A DNA stretch of 64,000 nucleotides from Stenotrophomonas maltophilia (GTDB lineage Bacteria > Pseudomonadota > Gammaproteobacteria > Xanthomonadales > Xanthomonadaceae): NCBI GenBank assembly GCA_002363385.1, contig DEVL01000003.1, forward strand, positions 1,397,750 to 1,461,749. Reading direction: 5' to 3'. Positions within the stretch are counted from its first letter, which is position 1. Every line of letters begins with the position of its first letter. Shown here piece by piece: positions 7,760 to 16,740 of this stretch. The notes beneath the pieces were generated by a model that was given only the letters and a program-made list of their open reading frames with translations, was not told where the DNA came from and made no database searches. The position numbers and the translations under genes are program-made.

Positions 7760-8371
7760 ATGGCCTATACCCTCCCCAAGCTGTCCTACGCCTACGACGC
7801 GCTCGAGCCGCATATCGACGCAGCGACGATGGAAATCCACCACACCAAGCATCACCAGACGTACATCAACAACGTCAATGCTGCGCTGGAAGGCACCGAG
7901 TTCGCCGACCTGCCGGTGGAAGAGCTGGTCAAGAAGACCAAGTCGCTTCCGGAGAACCTGCAGGGCGTCGTGCGCAACAACGGCGGCGGCCACGCCAACC
8001 ACACCCTGTTCTGGACCGTGATGTCGCCCAACGGCGGCGGCGCCCCGGTCGGTGATGTCGCCAAGGCGATCGATTCGCAGCTGGGCGGCCTGGAAAAGTT
8101 CAAGGAAGCCTTCACCAAGGCCGCACTGACCCGTTTCGGCAGCGGCTGGGCCTGGCTGAGCGTCACCCCGGACAAGAAGGTCGTGGTGGAAAGCAGCGCC
8201 AACCAGGACAGCCCGCTGATGGACGGCAACACGCCGATCCTGGCGCTGGACGTGTGGGAACACGCGTACTACCTGAAGTATCAGAACCGTCGCCCGGAAT
8301 ACATCGGCGCGTTCTTCAACGTCGTCGACTGGAATGAAGTCGAGCGTCGTTACCAGGAAGCCATTGCCTGA
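7760..8371 (+). CDS. sodA: Superoxide dismutase, Mn-type
   Basis: 203 aa. Dismutates superoxide in the cytoplasm. Metal ligands H27, H81, D164 and H168 are in place (AHxxHHQTYI-type helix, ANHTLFW, LDVWEHAYY). The second-sphere pattern is manganese-like: Gly at residue 77 (GGGHANH) and Gln at 149 (ANQDSPL), and the C-terminus (KYQNRRPEYIGAFFNVVDW) resembles Mn enzymes. Start chosen at the ATG after CAGGAG (spacing 6). A strong terminator follows. Cambialistic metal use cannot be excluded. Confidence 0.93.
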   Translation: MAYTLPKLSYAYDALEPHIDAATMEIHHTKHHQTYINNVNAALEGTEFADLPVEELVKKTKSLPENLQGVVRNNGGGHANHTLFWTVMSPNGGGAPVGDVAKAIDSQLGGLEKFKEAFTKAALTRFGSGWAWLSVTPDKKVVVESSANQDSPLMDGNTPILALDVWEHAYYLKYQNRRPEYIGAFFNVVDWNEVERRYQEAIA

Positions 8372-8394
8372 TCGGCACGGTCACCTGACAGACG

Positions 8395-8426
8395 AACGGC
8401 CAGGCAGCGATGCCTGGCCGTTTTTC
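8395..8426 (+). terminator. Bidirectional terminator between sodA and the EEP-like gene
   Basis: A 12-bp stem AACGGCCAGGCA / TGCCTGGCCGTT with a GCGA loop, followed by a T-run. It ends sodA and may also serve the convergent gene on the minus strand. Confidence 0.9.
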
Positions 8427-8445
8427 GTTGGGGACACCTTGCAGC

Positions 8446-9294
8446 TCAGGGCGCGCTGGTGCTTGCCGGGGTCTGCAGGCGCAGCGTCGCCATGGTGCCC
8501 AGGCGCATCGCGGTGGGGTCGCTTTCGCTGGCCGGCAGCTTGATGCTGTCCTGGCGCATTCCGCCGAAGTGCTTGACCTGGAACAGCACGTCCAGGCCGT
8601 GCCCGCGCGCTGCGCCGGCCAGCGAGGGCGGATCCACGCGTTCGCCGGGATTCTTGCGCGCCGGCTGGAACCCCGGGGTGCTGCCGACCAGTTCGCCGAT
8701 CTCGGCCGAGAAGTCGCCAGCGATCAGCGACGGCAGCCCATCGGCAGTCGCACCGATCCAGGTCATCAGGTCGCTGGTCTGGTGCCGGCGCATCTGTGCA
8801 TCGTCCGGTTCCGGTCGCAGCCGCGCGATGTAGATGTTGACCAGCTCCTCGCGCAGCTTGACCCGCAGCATGCCGGCCGCGCTGAACTGGCCGGGCGGGT
8901 GCAGCAGGGTGACCGCATCATCGGTCACCGGCAGGCGGGTCATCAGGGCGCTGCCGTGCCGCAGCGGCTGGCTGGGCGGGTCGGAGGTGACGAAATCGCA
9001 GCTGTAGCGCAGGCGGCTGGCCAGCCAGCAGGCCGGATTGCGGCCCTGGGTCTGGAGTACCCGCTGCACCGCGATCACGTCCGGCTGCATCGTTTCGAGC
9101 AGCTGCAGCACCTGGTCACGGCGCTGCTGCCATTGCGCATCATCCTGGGTGGGCAGCTCCAGCGTGGCGATCTTCAGCGAGGGCAGGGCCTCCTCGGCCT
9201 GCCGTGCGTGGACAAGCGCCGTCGGTGCCGCCAGTAACAGCAGCAGGATCCAGCTCGGCCAGCGTTGGGTCCCACCAGTGATGTGCGCGCGCAT
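8446..9294 (-). CDS. Exported endonuclease/exonuclease/phosphatase-fold protein, catalytically degenerate
   Basis: 282 aa, signal peptide 1-31 (ends VHARQ). The order of EEP motifs is recognisable but the active-site residues are replaced: the metal-binding Glu of the usual LQE motif is R78 (VIAVQRV); the THL His region reads IARLR (157-160); GDFN is GDFSAE (S196); the final SDH is SDP (258-260). D235 in GLDVLF remains. It is therefore probably a binding pseudoenzyme. Start ATG 9294 was chosen at the signal peptide; no clear SD. Convergent to sodA, divergent to the POT transporter. Confidence 0.7.
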   Translation of the reverse strand: MRAHITGGTQRWPSWILLLLLAAPTALVHARQAEEALPSLKIATLELPTQDDAQWQQRRDQVLQLLETMQPDVIAVQRVLQTQGRNPACWLASRLRYSCDFVTSDPPSQPLRHGSALMTRLPVTDDAVTLLHPPGQFSAAGMLRVKLREELVNIYIARLRPEPDDAQMRRHQTSDLMTWIGATADGLPSLIAGDFSAEIGELVGSTPGFQPARKNPGERVDPPSLAGAARGHGLDVLFQVKHFGGMRQDSIKLPASESDPTAMRLGTMATLRLQTPASTSAP

Positions 9295-9471
9295 AACGAT
9301 AAGTTTACGCTTCCGCCGTCGACGATCCGTGACATGGTGCTGCTGTGGGACCGCTGTTCCGGATCGGCCTGCCATGTCCGGCGGCCCCTGTCATGCAGCT
9401 GTGCAGCGTGCGCTGGGGTACAGGCTTCCGGTAATCTTGGCCCTTTCGTGTTCGCAGGACAGCCCCACAGG

Positions 9472-11034
9472 ATGAGCAATATCGCAGCCGCCAGCGCCGG
9501 CAAAGGAAAAATGCCGCGCCAGATTCCCTACATCATCGGCAATGAGGCCTGCGAACGCTTCAGCTTCTATGGGATGCGCAACATCCTGGTGCAGTTCCTG
9601 ATCACCTCGCTGCTGCTGCAGGAGATCACCGCCGATGGCCGCGCCGGCGAGGCGAAGGACATCATGCACAGCTTCATGATCGGCGTGTACTTCTTCCCGC
9701 TGCTCGGTGGCTGGTTGGCCGACAAATTCTTCGGCAAGTACCACACCATTCTGTGGTTCAGCCTGATCTACTGCGCCGGTCACGCCTGTCTGGCCATCTT
9801 CGAGGACAGCCGCCAGGGCTTCTTCGTCGGCCTGGGCCTGATCGCGCTGGGCGCCGGCGGCATCAAGCCGCTGGTGGCCTCGTTCATGGGCGACCAGTTC
9901 GACCAGAGCAACAAGCATCTGGCCAAGGTCGTGTTCGACGCCTTCTACTGGATCATCAACTTCGGCTCGCTGTTCGCCTCCCTGCTGATCCCGCTGGCGC
10001 TCAAGAACCTCGGTCCGTCGTGGGCGTTCGGCATCCCGGGCATCCTGATGTTCGTGGCCACCTTTGTGTTCTGGATGGGCCGCAAGCGCTATGTGCTGGT
10101 GCCGCTGCCGCCGAAGGACCCGCATTCGTTCGGCAACGTGGTGCGTACCGCGCTGTCGGCACAGGTGCCGGGCAAGGGCCGTCCGGGTCGTACGCTGGCG
10201 ATTCTCGGTGCGGTGCTGGCCGTGGCCTCGATGGGTCTGGTGGGCAGCTTGGGCATCGTGATCTGCCTGTGCATCGCGCTGGTCCTGCTGCTGGCTGGCA
10301 TCGGTGGCGGCACCTGGATCCAGCTCGACCGGGCCCGTGCGTTGCACCCGGCCGAAGCCGTGGAAGGGGTTCGCTCGGTACTGCGCGTGCTGGTGATCTT
10401 CGCCTTGACCACCCCGTTCTTCTCGCTGTTCGACCAGAAGGCCTCGACCTGGGTCCTGCAGGGCCAGCAGATGGCCATGCCGAGCTGGTTCACCGCCTCG
10501 CAGATGCAGGCGCTGAACCCGCTGCTGGTGATGATCCTGATCCCGTTCAACAATCTGGTGCTGTACCCGATGCTGCGTCGTTTCGGCTTCGAGCCGACCG
10601 CCCTGCGCCGGATGACCGCCGGCATCGCCTTCAGCGGCCTGGCCTGGATCGTGGTGGGCGGCATCCAGGTGATGATGGATGGCGGCAACGTCATGTCCAT
10701 CTTCTGGCAGATGCTGCCTTACGCGCTGCTGACCTTTGGTGAGGTGCTGGTCTCGGCCACCGGCCTGGAGTTCGCCTACAGCCAGGCGCCGCAGGCGATG
10801 AAGGGCGTGGTGATGAGCTTCTGGAACCTGACCACCACCATCGGCAACCTGTGGGTGCTGCTGTCCAACGCGGCGGTGCGCAACGATACGGTCACCCACC
10901 AGATCGCCAGTACCGGCTTGAGCGAGGCGGCATTCCTGATGTTCTTCTTCGCCGGTTTTGCATTCCTGGCGGCGTTGGCCTTTGGTTGGTATGCCAAGCG
11001 CTATCGTATGGTCGACAACTACCGCACCGCCTGA
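9472..11034 (+). CDS. POT family proton-dependent oligopeptide transporter
   Basis: 520 aa inner-membrane major facilitator, predicted to take up di- and tripeptides with protons. The family motif ExxERF is present at the N-terminus (NEACERFSFYGMRN), followed by about 12-14 membrane helices and GAGGIKPLVASFMGDQF, the second POT signature. Start MSNIAAASAGK follows CACAGG; an upstream in-frame extension is low quality. The stop is 7 bp before the rhomboid gene. Substrate not resolved. Confidence 0.92.
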   Translation: MSNIAAASAGKGKMPRQIPYIIGNEACERFSFYGMRNILVQFLITSLLLQEITADGRAGEAKDIMHSFMIGVYFFPLLGGWLADKFFGKYHTILWFSLIYCAGHACLAIFEDSRQGFFVGLGLIALGAGGIKPLVASFMGDQFDQSNKHLAKVVFDAFYWIINFGSLFASLLIPLALKNLGPSWAFGIPGILMFVATFVFWMGRKRYVLVPLPPKDPHSFGNVVRTALSAQVPGKGRPGRTLAILGAVLAVASMGLVGSLGIVICLCIALVLLLAGIGGGTWIQLDRARALHPAEAVEGVRSVLRVLVIFALTTPFFSLFDQKASTWVLQGQQMAMPSWFTASQMQALNPLLVMILIPFNNLVLYPMLRRFGFEPTALRRMTAGIAFSGLAWIVVGGIQVMMDGGNVMSIFWQMLPYALLTFGEVLVSATGLEFAYSQAPQAMKGVVMSFWNLTTTIGNLWVLLSNAAVRNDTVTHQIASTGLSEAAFLMFFFAGFAFLAALAFGWYAKRYRMVDNYRTA

Positions 11035-11041
11035 GCCTGAC

Positions 11042-11665
11042 ATGACCCCAGTCAACCTGCTGCTGATCGCCATCACCGTCATCGTGTCGTGGATGGCGTT
11101 CAAGAACCGTGCGCTGGCCGACCGCCTGATCCTGTGGCCGCCGGCGGTGGACCGCAACCGTCAGTACGATCGCCTGATCACGTATGGGTTCATCCACGCC
11201 GATCTGTCGCATCTGGCGTTCAACATGATCACGCTGTTCTTCTTCGGCGGCTTCATCGAGCAGGTGATGCTGCAGTTGAGCGGCAGCTACCTGACCTATC
11301 CGGCGTTCTACCTGGCTGCGTTGCTGGTCTCGATCCTGCCGAGCTACCTGAAGAACCAGAAGAACCCGAACTACCTCAGCCTCGGGGCGTCCGGTGCGGT
11401 GTCGGCGGTGCTGTTCGCTTTCATCCTGATCAAGCCGTGGTCGATCATCCTGGTGCTGTTCATTCCGGCCCCGGCGATCATCTATGCGGTGTTCTACGTG
11501 GGCTACAGCATCTGGATGGACCGCCGTGGCGGCGATCGCATCAACCACAGCGCGCACCTGGCCGGTGCGGCCTTCGGTGTGTTGTTCATGCTGGCCATGC
11601 AGCCAAGCATCTTCAGCCACTTCCTGCGTGAGCTGAGCAACCCGACCTTCCGCCTCGGCGGTTGA
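11042..11665 (+). CDS. Rhomboid family intramembrane serine protease
   Basis: 207 aa with about six membrane helices. Catalytic dyad visible as S118 in GASGAVSAV (GxSG) and H172 in INHSAHLAGAAFG. The N-terminal HADLSHLAFNM (52-62) supplies the conserved His/Asn region forming the oxyanion hole. Begins 7 bp after the POT transporter stop, so likely cotranscribed. Substrates unknown. Confidence 0.92.
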   Translation: MTPVNLLLIAITVIVSWMAFKNRALADRLILWPPAVDRNRQYDRLITYGFIHADLSHLAFNMITLFFFGGFIEQVMLQLSGSYLTYPAFYLAALLVSILPSYLKNQKNPNYLSLGASGAVSAVLFAFILIKPWSIILVLFIPAPAIIYAVFYVGYSIWMDRRGGDRINHSAHLAGAAFGVLFMLAMQPSIFSHFLRELSNPTFRLGG

Positions 11666-11673
11666 GGCAGGGC

Positions 11674-11740
11674 GTACCGACCAACGGTCGGTACCTCCTG
11701 CGTGGTACCTGGCGCGGGGTAGCTCATGACCGTTGGTCGT
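11674..11740. repeat. Pair of REP-like palindromes (SMAG-like)
   Basis: The first element is a perfect hairpin with 9-bp arms GTACCGACC/GGTCGGTAC and loop AAC (11674-11694). About 35 bp on, a GTAG-headed segment contains GACCGTTGGTC, the reverse complement of the first element's core. Arrangement as an inverted pair after a gene end is typical of Stenotrophomonas SMAG repeats. Confidence 0.6.
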
Positions 11741-11754
11741 AAGCATCCCAACCG

Positions 11755-11934
11755 TCAGGCAGCCTTCTTGCCGTCCACGCCATAGGTGCTCAGCAGCCGG
11801 GCATAGACCTCGTTGTCGATCTGATCGAATTCCCAGCCCTGGGTCTGGCCATTCACGGCCAGCTGGAACAGGCCTTCGAGCAGCGAGCTGTCGGCATCGC
11901 CGTGGGCGGCGGGGGCGGGTGCAGTGTTGTCCAT
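11755..11934 (-). CDS. Small conserved-looking protein of unknown function
   Basis: 59 aa (starts MDNTAPAPAA, ends GVDGKKAA). Supported by GGAGG 6 nt before the ATG and by a non-repetitive, amphipathic body (SSLLEGLFQLAVNGQTQGWEFDQIDNEVY). No signal peptide or membrane helix. It resembles no family I recognise. Convergent with the rhomboid gene across a REP pair; its promoter must lie in 11935-12147, shared with a plus-strand gene. Confidence 0.6.
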   Translation of the reverse strand: MDNTAPAPAAHGDADSSLLEGLFQLAVNGQTQGWEFDQIDNEVYARLLSTYGVDGKKAA

Positions 11935-12147
11935 GCGGACCTCCGGAAAGCGGGTTCGTACTGGTCAGGTCTTCGCAAAAGCCGTGCCAGCTTTTACGCC
12001 CTGTCCGATGCCGATATCGGCTTGAAGGCCGCAGGCTTTAGGTCGGCAAGTGACGTGCCGCGTCGCAGCCTGACCCTGTTCAGGCTTCACACGATCATGG
12101 CGGTCGGCTGCGCACTATCGCGTCAGTCGCCGCAGGAGACACCGCTC

Positions 12148-12450
12148 ATGGCTTCGGTCACGCCGCCCGGACTGGCTTACGAAGTGGAGCACGATCTGGA
12201 CCACCACCGCTTCCAGGCCCGGGTCAAAGGGCACGTGGCGCTGCTGGACTACCAGATCAAGCGCAAGCGGATGATCATTACCCACACCGAGGTCCCCGAG
12301 CCGATCGCCGGCCGCGGCGTCGCGGGCGAATTGACCAAAGTGGCGCTGCGTTACGCGCGCGACAACAAGTTCAAGGTCGTGCCGGCCTGTGCGTACGCCG
12401 AGGCGTTCCTGCAGCGGCACGAGGAGTACGACGACCTGCTGGTCCGATGA
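12148..12450 (+). CDS. GNAT-like N-acetyltransferase (YjdJ/GTN type)
   Basis: 100 aa. Short GCN5-related fold: beta strands around HHRFQARVKGHVALLDYQ, then the acetyl-CoA loop in THTEVPEPIAGRGVAGELTKVAL, where GRGVAG is the Q/RxxGxG/A pyrophosphate-binding motif, and PACAYAEAFLQRH at the end. This is the small single-domain class annotated YjdJ/Gtn. Start taken at MASVTPPG after GCAGGAG (spacing about 10). Substrate unknown. Confidence 0.85.
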   Translation: MASVTPPGLAYEVEHDLDHHRFQARVKGHVALLDYQIKRKRMIITHTEVPEPIAGRGVAGELTKVALRYARDNKFKVVPACAYAEAFLQRHEEYDDLLVR

Positions 12451-12515
12451 CGACAGCGGGTCATGCTTCAGGGATGGCTGATCATGATGGTGGGTTACAA
12501 CAAGGGGATTTCAGG

Positions 12516-13370
12516 ATGAACATCGCAGGAAACCGTCGCGCGCTGCGCGTCAGCGCGCTGGCCTTGGCCATGGGCGTGGTGGTGATGGCCGGGTGCAAGC
12601 GCGACGGCGAAACAGCGGCCCCGGCCGCGCCGGTCGACACCGCCGCCGAGCCGGCTGCCCCGGCCGTGGCACCCGACGCGCCGATCGAACTGCGCGACGT
12701 GATCGAGACCTCGCCGCAGGCGGTGGTCGGGATCAGCTATCCGCCCGACATCGCGCGCTATCCGGGCCTGGCCAAGGCCTTGGCCGGCTACGCCGACAGT
12801 GCGCGGGCCGAGCTGCAGCAGGCGGTGGACGGCCTGGGCAACGACAAGCCGACGATGCCGTATGAGCTGTCGCTGAGCTTTGAGAAGGTGCTGGAGACAC
12901 CGCAGCTGGTGGTGGTGACCGCCGATGGCAGCCGCTACACCGGGGGTGCCCATGGGGAGCCGCTGGTGGCGCGTTTCGTGTGGCTGCCGGAGCAGCAGCA
13001 GATGCTGACCGCCGACAAGCTGGTGGCCGATGCCAAGGGCTGGAAAGCGATCAGTGATTACGTGGCCGACCAGCTGCGCGAGCGCGTGGCCACCCGGCTC
13101 AGTGGCGATGAGATGGAGCCGGCACAGATGCAGGAATCGCTGCGCAACGCCAGCCGGATGATCGCCGACGGCACCGGGCCGAGCGCGGACAACTTCAGCC
13201 AGTTCCAGCCCTTGACGGGTGCCGACGGGCATATCGCAGCGATACGCTTTGTGTTCCCGCCCTACCAGGTAGGGCCGTACTCGGACGGCACGCAGACCGT
13301 GGACGTTCCGGCCGCGGTGCTGGTGCCGCACGTGGCGCAGGATGTCGCGGGGCTGTTCGCCCGGGGCTGA
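12516..13370 (+). CDS. Lipoprotein with RsiV-like DUF3298 domain
   Basis: 284 aa. Lipobox VVMAGC (Cys about residue 26), Ala/Pro-rich linker to about residue 55, then a DUF4163/DUF3298-type domain: YELSLSFEKVLETPQLVVV, GGAHGEP, and the terminal FVFPPYQVGPYSDGTQTVDVP that typifies DUF3298. Related domains occur in the anti-sigma factor RsiV, which binds lysozyme, and in PdaC; ligand here unknown. Start MNIAGNRRALR follows CAGG. The cfa gene starts 15 bp downstream. Confidence 0.85.
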   Translation: MNIAGNRRALRVSALALAMGVVVMAGCKRDGETAAPAAPVDTAAEPAAPAVAPDAPIELRDVIETSPQAVVGISYPPDIARYPGLAKALAGYADSARAELQQAVDGLGNDKPTMPYELSLSFEKVLETPQLVVVTADGSRYTGGAHGEPLVARFVWLPEQQQMLTADKLVADAKGWKAISDYVADQLRERVATRLSGDEMEPAQMQESLRNASRMIADGTGPSADNFSQFQPLTGADGHIAAIRFVFPPYQVGPYSDGTQTVDVPAAVLVPHVAQDVAGLFARG

Positions 13371-13384
13371 TCGACGGAGGCGAT

Positions 13385-14503
13385 GTGGACGCTGGGCTGC
13401 AACGACGGGTCACAGGGTTGCTGCATGAGGCGGGGGTCACCGTTGACGGTGACCAGCCGCAGGACATCACGGTTCACGATCCGCGCTTCTTTGCGCGGGT
13501 CATGGCCCAGGGCTCGTTGGGTCTGGGCGAGAGTTACATGGACGGGCAGTGGGATGCCCGCGCGCTGGATGCTTTCCTGTTTCATCTGATGCAGGCGCAT
13601 CTGGATGAGCGCGTACACGGCTGGCGCGATCTGGCCGATGCGCTCAAGGCGCGGGTATTCAATCTGCAGGCCGGCGCGGGGAGCTTCGAGGTCGGCCGGC
13701 GCCATTACGATCTGGGTAACGATCTGTACGAGGCGATGCTGGGCCAGCGACTTGTGTACAGCTGTGGCTACTGGCGCCAGGCCGCGGAGCTGGATGCAGC
13801 GCAGGAAGCCAAGCTCGATCTGATCTGCCGCAAGCTGGGGCTGCGGCCCGGCCAGCACATTCTGGATATCGGTTGCGGTTGGGGTGAGGCGTTGAAGTTC
13901 GCGGCCGAGCGCTATGGCGTGTCCGGGGTGGGGGTGACGATCTCGCAGGAACAGGCGGAGTACGCGCGCCAGTTGTGTGCGGGGCTGCCGATCGAGATCC
14001 GGCTGCAGGACTACCACGAGGTGGAGGAGTCGTTCGACGCGATCCTGTCGGTGGGCATGTTCGAGCACGTCGGCGACAAGAACTATCGCGGTTACTTCGA
14101 AATGGCGCGTCGCTGCCTGCGGCCGGAGGGGTTGTTCGTGCTGCATTCGATCGGCAGCAACCTGTCGCGGCATCGCACCGATCCGTGGATCGCCAGGTAC
14201 ATCTTCCCCAATTCGATGCTGCCCTCCGCGGCGCAGGTGACACAGGCGTTCGAAGGCTTGTTCGTGCTGGAGGATTGGCACAACTTCGGCACCGATTACG
14301 ATCGTACGCTGCAGGCATGGCGGGCCAACATCGAGGCGGCGTGGCCCCGGCTGGATGCGCAGCGCTATGACGAACGGTTCCGCCGGATGTGGCGGTTCTA
14401 CCTGGCCGGTTCGATGGCGAGTTTCCGCTGCCGGCATGCGCAGTTGTGGCAGTTGGTGTTATCGCCCAATGGTGTGCCTGGGGGCTATGTGGCGCCGCGG
14501 TGA
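13385..14503 (+). CDS. cfa: Cyclopropane-fatty-acyl-phospholipid synthase
   Basis: 372 aa. Adds a methylene bridge from S-adenosylmethionine to unsaturated acyl chains of membrane phospholipids, usually at stationary phase or under acid stress. The GTG start has GGAGG 4 nt upstream. The N-terminal domain contains GSLGLGESYMDGQWD; the SAM-binding motif is ILDIGCGWGEAL; the active-site region SVGMFEHVGDKNYRGYF is conserved. Length matches E. coli Cfa (382 aa). Possibly cotranscribed with the upstream lipoprotein. Confidence 0.95.
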   Translation: MDAGLQRRVTGLLHEAGVTVDGDQPQDITVHDPRFFARVMAQGSLGLGESYMDGQWDARALDAFLFHLMQAHLDERVHGWRDLADALKARVFNLQAGAGSFEVGRRHYDLGNDLYEAMLGQRLVYSCGYWRQAAELDAAQEAKLDLICRKLGLRPGQHILDIGCGWGEALKFAAERYGVSGVGVTISQEQAEYARQLCAGLPIEIRLQDYHEVEESFDAILSVGMFEHVGDKNYRGYFEMARRCLRPEGLFVLHSIGSNLSRHRTDPWIARYIFPNSMLPSAAQVTQAFEGLFVLEDWHNFGTDYDRTLQAWRANIEAAWPRLDAQRYDERFRRMWRFYLAGSMASFRCRHAQLWQLVLSPNGVPGGYVAPR

Positions 14504-14510
14504 GGGCAAC

Positions 14511-14542
14511 AAAAAAACGCCCGGCACTGCCGGGCGTTTTTC
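14511..14542. terminator. Bidirectional terminator between cfa and dcp
   Basis: Stem CGCCCGGC/GCCGGGCG with a 3-nt loop, flanked by an A-run on the left and a T-run on the right, so it can end both convergent genes. Confidence 0.9.
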
Positions 14543-14568
14543 GTACTGCACGTCCGTGAAGCAGACGC

Positions 14569-16740
14569 TTACTTCTTGCCGTCACCCGAGGTCAGGCCGC
14601 GCTTTTCGAGCAGCGGCTCGATCTGCGGGGCGTGGCCGGCGAAGTTCTGGAACAGCTCCATCGCATCCACGCTGCCACCCTTGGAGAGCAGGGTCTGGCG
14701 GAAGTGGTCGCCGTTCTTGCGGCTCAGGCCGCCGTTTTCACGGAACCACTTCTGGGTGTTGGCATCAAGCACTTCAGACCAGATGTAGGCGTAGTAGCCG
14801 GCCGAGTAGCCGCCCATGATGTGGCTGAAGTACGGGGTCTTGTAACGCGGCGGGACCGGCGCGTAGAAGATGCCGTCCTTGGCCAAGGCCTCGGCTTCGA
14901 ACTTCATCACGTCCTTGGCGGCCGGGACCTGGTCCGGACCGATCTGGTGCCAGCGCTGATCGAGCATGGCCGCACCGAGGTATTCGGTGGTGGCGAAGCC
15001 CTGGTTGAACTTGGCGGCGGCGACGACCTTGTCGAGCAGGGCCTGCGGCATGGCCGTGCCGTTCTGGTAGTGCTTGGCGTAGTTCTTCAGGATGACCGGA
15101 TCATCGGCCCACATCTCGTTGACCTGCGAGGGGAACTCGACGAAGTCGCGCGGCACCGAGGTACCGGAGAAGTAGGGGTACTTCACGTTCGAGAACATGC
15201 CGTGCAGGGCATGGCCGAACTCGTGGAAGGTGGTGGTCACTTCATCCCAGGTCAGCAGGGTCGGCTTGCCGGCCGGCGGCTTGGGGATGTTGAGGTGGTT
15301 GGCGACCACCGGCTTGAAGCCGGTCAATTCGGACTGCGACACGTAGGAGTTCATCCACGCACCGCCGCGCTTGGAGGCGCGTGCATACGGGTCGAAGATG
15401 AAGATCGCCAGCTGGCTGCCGTCGGCATCGAACACGTCGTAGACGGTGACGTCTTCGTGGTAGACCGGCAGGTCGGTGCGCTGCTTGAAGGTCAGGCCGA
15501 ACTCAAGCTGGGCGGCATGGAAGACGCCGTTCTCCAGCACGTTCTTCATTTCGAAGTACGGCTTGAGCTGGGATTCGTCGAAGTTGTACTTGGCCTGGCG
15601 GACCTTCTCGCTGTAGAACGCCCAGTCCCATGCTTCCAGCTTGAAGGTCGGCTTGCCGGCGGCCTTCTGTTCCTTGTCGATCATGGCCTGCAGGTCGGCG
15701 GCTTCGCGCTTGGCGTTGGCGACGGCGGCCGGGGCGAGCTGGCCGAGCATGGCGTTGACGGCTTCGGGGGTCTTGGCGGTCTGGTTGGTCAGGTTGTAGG
15801 CGGCGAAATTCGCAAAGCCCATCAGCTTGGCCTTGTCGGCACGCAGCTGCATGATGCGCGAGACCAGGGCGGTGTTGTCGTACTCACCACCGCGGCTGCC
15901 GCGGGTCACCGAGGCTTCGTAGATCTTCTGGCGCAGCGCGCGGTTGGCCAGGTTGGTCAGCGGCGGCTGGCCGGTGGTGTTGAGCAGGGTGATGACGTAC
16001 TTGCCGTCCTGGCCACGGGCCTTGGCGGCTTCGGCAGCGGCGGAGATCTGCTCCTGCGAGAGACCGGCCAGTTCCTTGACGTCATCGACGGTGATCGCCG
16101 AGGCGTTCACTTCGGCCAGCACGTTCTGGCTGAACTTGGTGCCCAGGTTGGCCAGCTCGGCGTTCATTTCCTTGAGCTTGGTCTTGTCGGCTTCGGACAG
16201 CTTGGCGCCGGCGCGGACGTAGCTCTCGTAGTACTTCTCGACCAGGCGCACGCCTTCGGCGTCCAGGCCAAGGGAGGCGCGACCGTCGTACAGGCTCTGG
16301 ATACGGGCGAACAGCTTGCCGTTCAGCGCGATGGCGTCGCTGTGCGCGGCGAAGCGGGCGGAGTAGTCGGCCTGCAGCTTTTTGCGTGCGTCGTTGGTGT
16401 CGGCACCGACGAGGCTGAAGAAGACGGTGGTGGCGCGATCCAGGGTGTCACCGCTCTTTTCCAGGGCGATGATGGTGTTGTCGAAGGTCGGCTTGGCCTT
16501 GTTGTTGGCGATCGCGTCGACTTCCTTCAGCTGCTGGGCCATGCCGGCGTCGAAGGCGGGAGCGAAGTCGCTGTCCTTGATCTTGTCGAACTGCGGGAAG
16601 TGCAGCGGCAGCGGGCTGTCGGCGAAGAACGGGTTGGCCTGCTGGGCGGTGGTCGCGGCCGGGGTGGCGGCGGTGGCGGAATAGGCGGGCAGGGCAAGGC
16701 CGAGGGTCACGGCGACGGCGAGGGCAAGACGGGTGGTCAA
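14569..16740 (-). CDS. dcp: Peptidyl-dipeptidase Dcp (M3 family), exported
   Basis: 723 aa zinc metallopeptidase that removes C-terminal dipeptides. HEFGH in TTFHEFGHALHGMF is the M3 zinc site; the third ligand Glu is in FVEFPSQVNEMW. An N-terminal signal peptide (LALAVAVTLGLALPAYSA) makes it periplasmic. I chose the TTG at 16740 because it begins the signal peptide and has GGAG 8 nt upstream; an ATG 33 codons earlier would add an implausible extension. E. coli Dcp is 681 aa and periplasmic as well. Confidence 0.93.
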   Translation of the reverse strand: MTTRLALAVAVTLGLALPAYSATAATPAATTAQQANPFFADSPLPLHFPQFDKIKDSDFAPAFDAGMAQQLKEVDAIANNKAKPTFDNTIIALEKSGDTLDRATTVFFSLVGADTNDARKKLQADYSARFAAHSDAIALNGKLFARIQSLYDGRASLGLDAEGVRLVEKYYESYVRAGAKLSEADKTKLKEMNAELANLGTKFSQNVLAEVNASAITVDDVKELAGLSQEQISAAAEAAKARGQDGKYVITLLNTTGQPPLTNLANRALRQKIYEASVTRGSRGGEYDNTALVSRIMQLRADKAKLMGFANFAAYNLTNQTAKTPEAVNAMLGQLAPAAVANAKREAADLQAMIDKEQKAAGKPTFKLEAWDWAFYSEKVRQAKYNFDESQLKPYFEMKNVLENGVFHAAQLEFGLTFKQRTDLPVYHEDVTVYDVFDADGSQLAIFIFDPYARASKRGGAWMNSYVSQSELTGFKPVVANHLNIPKPPAGKPTLLTWDEVTTTFHEFGHALHGMFSNVKYPYFSGTSVPRDFVEFPSQVNEMWADDPVILKNYAKHYQNGTAMPQALLDKVVAAAKFNQGFATTEYLGAAMLDQRWHQIGPDQVPAAKDVMKFEAEALAKDGIFYAPVPPRYKTPYFSHIMGGYSAGYYAYIWSEVLDANTQKWFRENGGLSRKNGDHFRQTLLSKGGSVDAMELFQNFAGHAPQIEPLLEKRGLTSGDGKK

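Noticed and set aside
11935..12147. Possible riboswitch or small RNA (hairpin AGCCTGA-CCCTGT-TCAGGCT and palindrome GCCGATATCGGC)
   Set aside because: The stems are short, no terminator follows and no known class fits; more likely promoter-region chance dyads.
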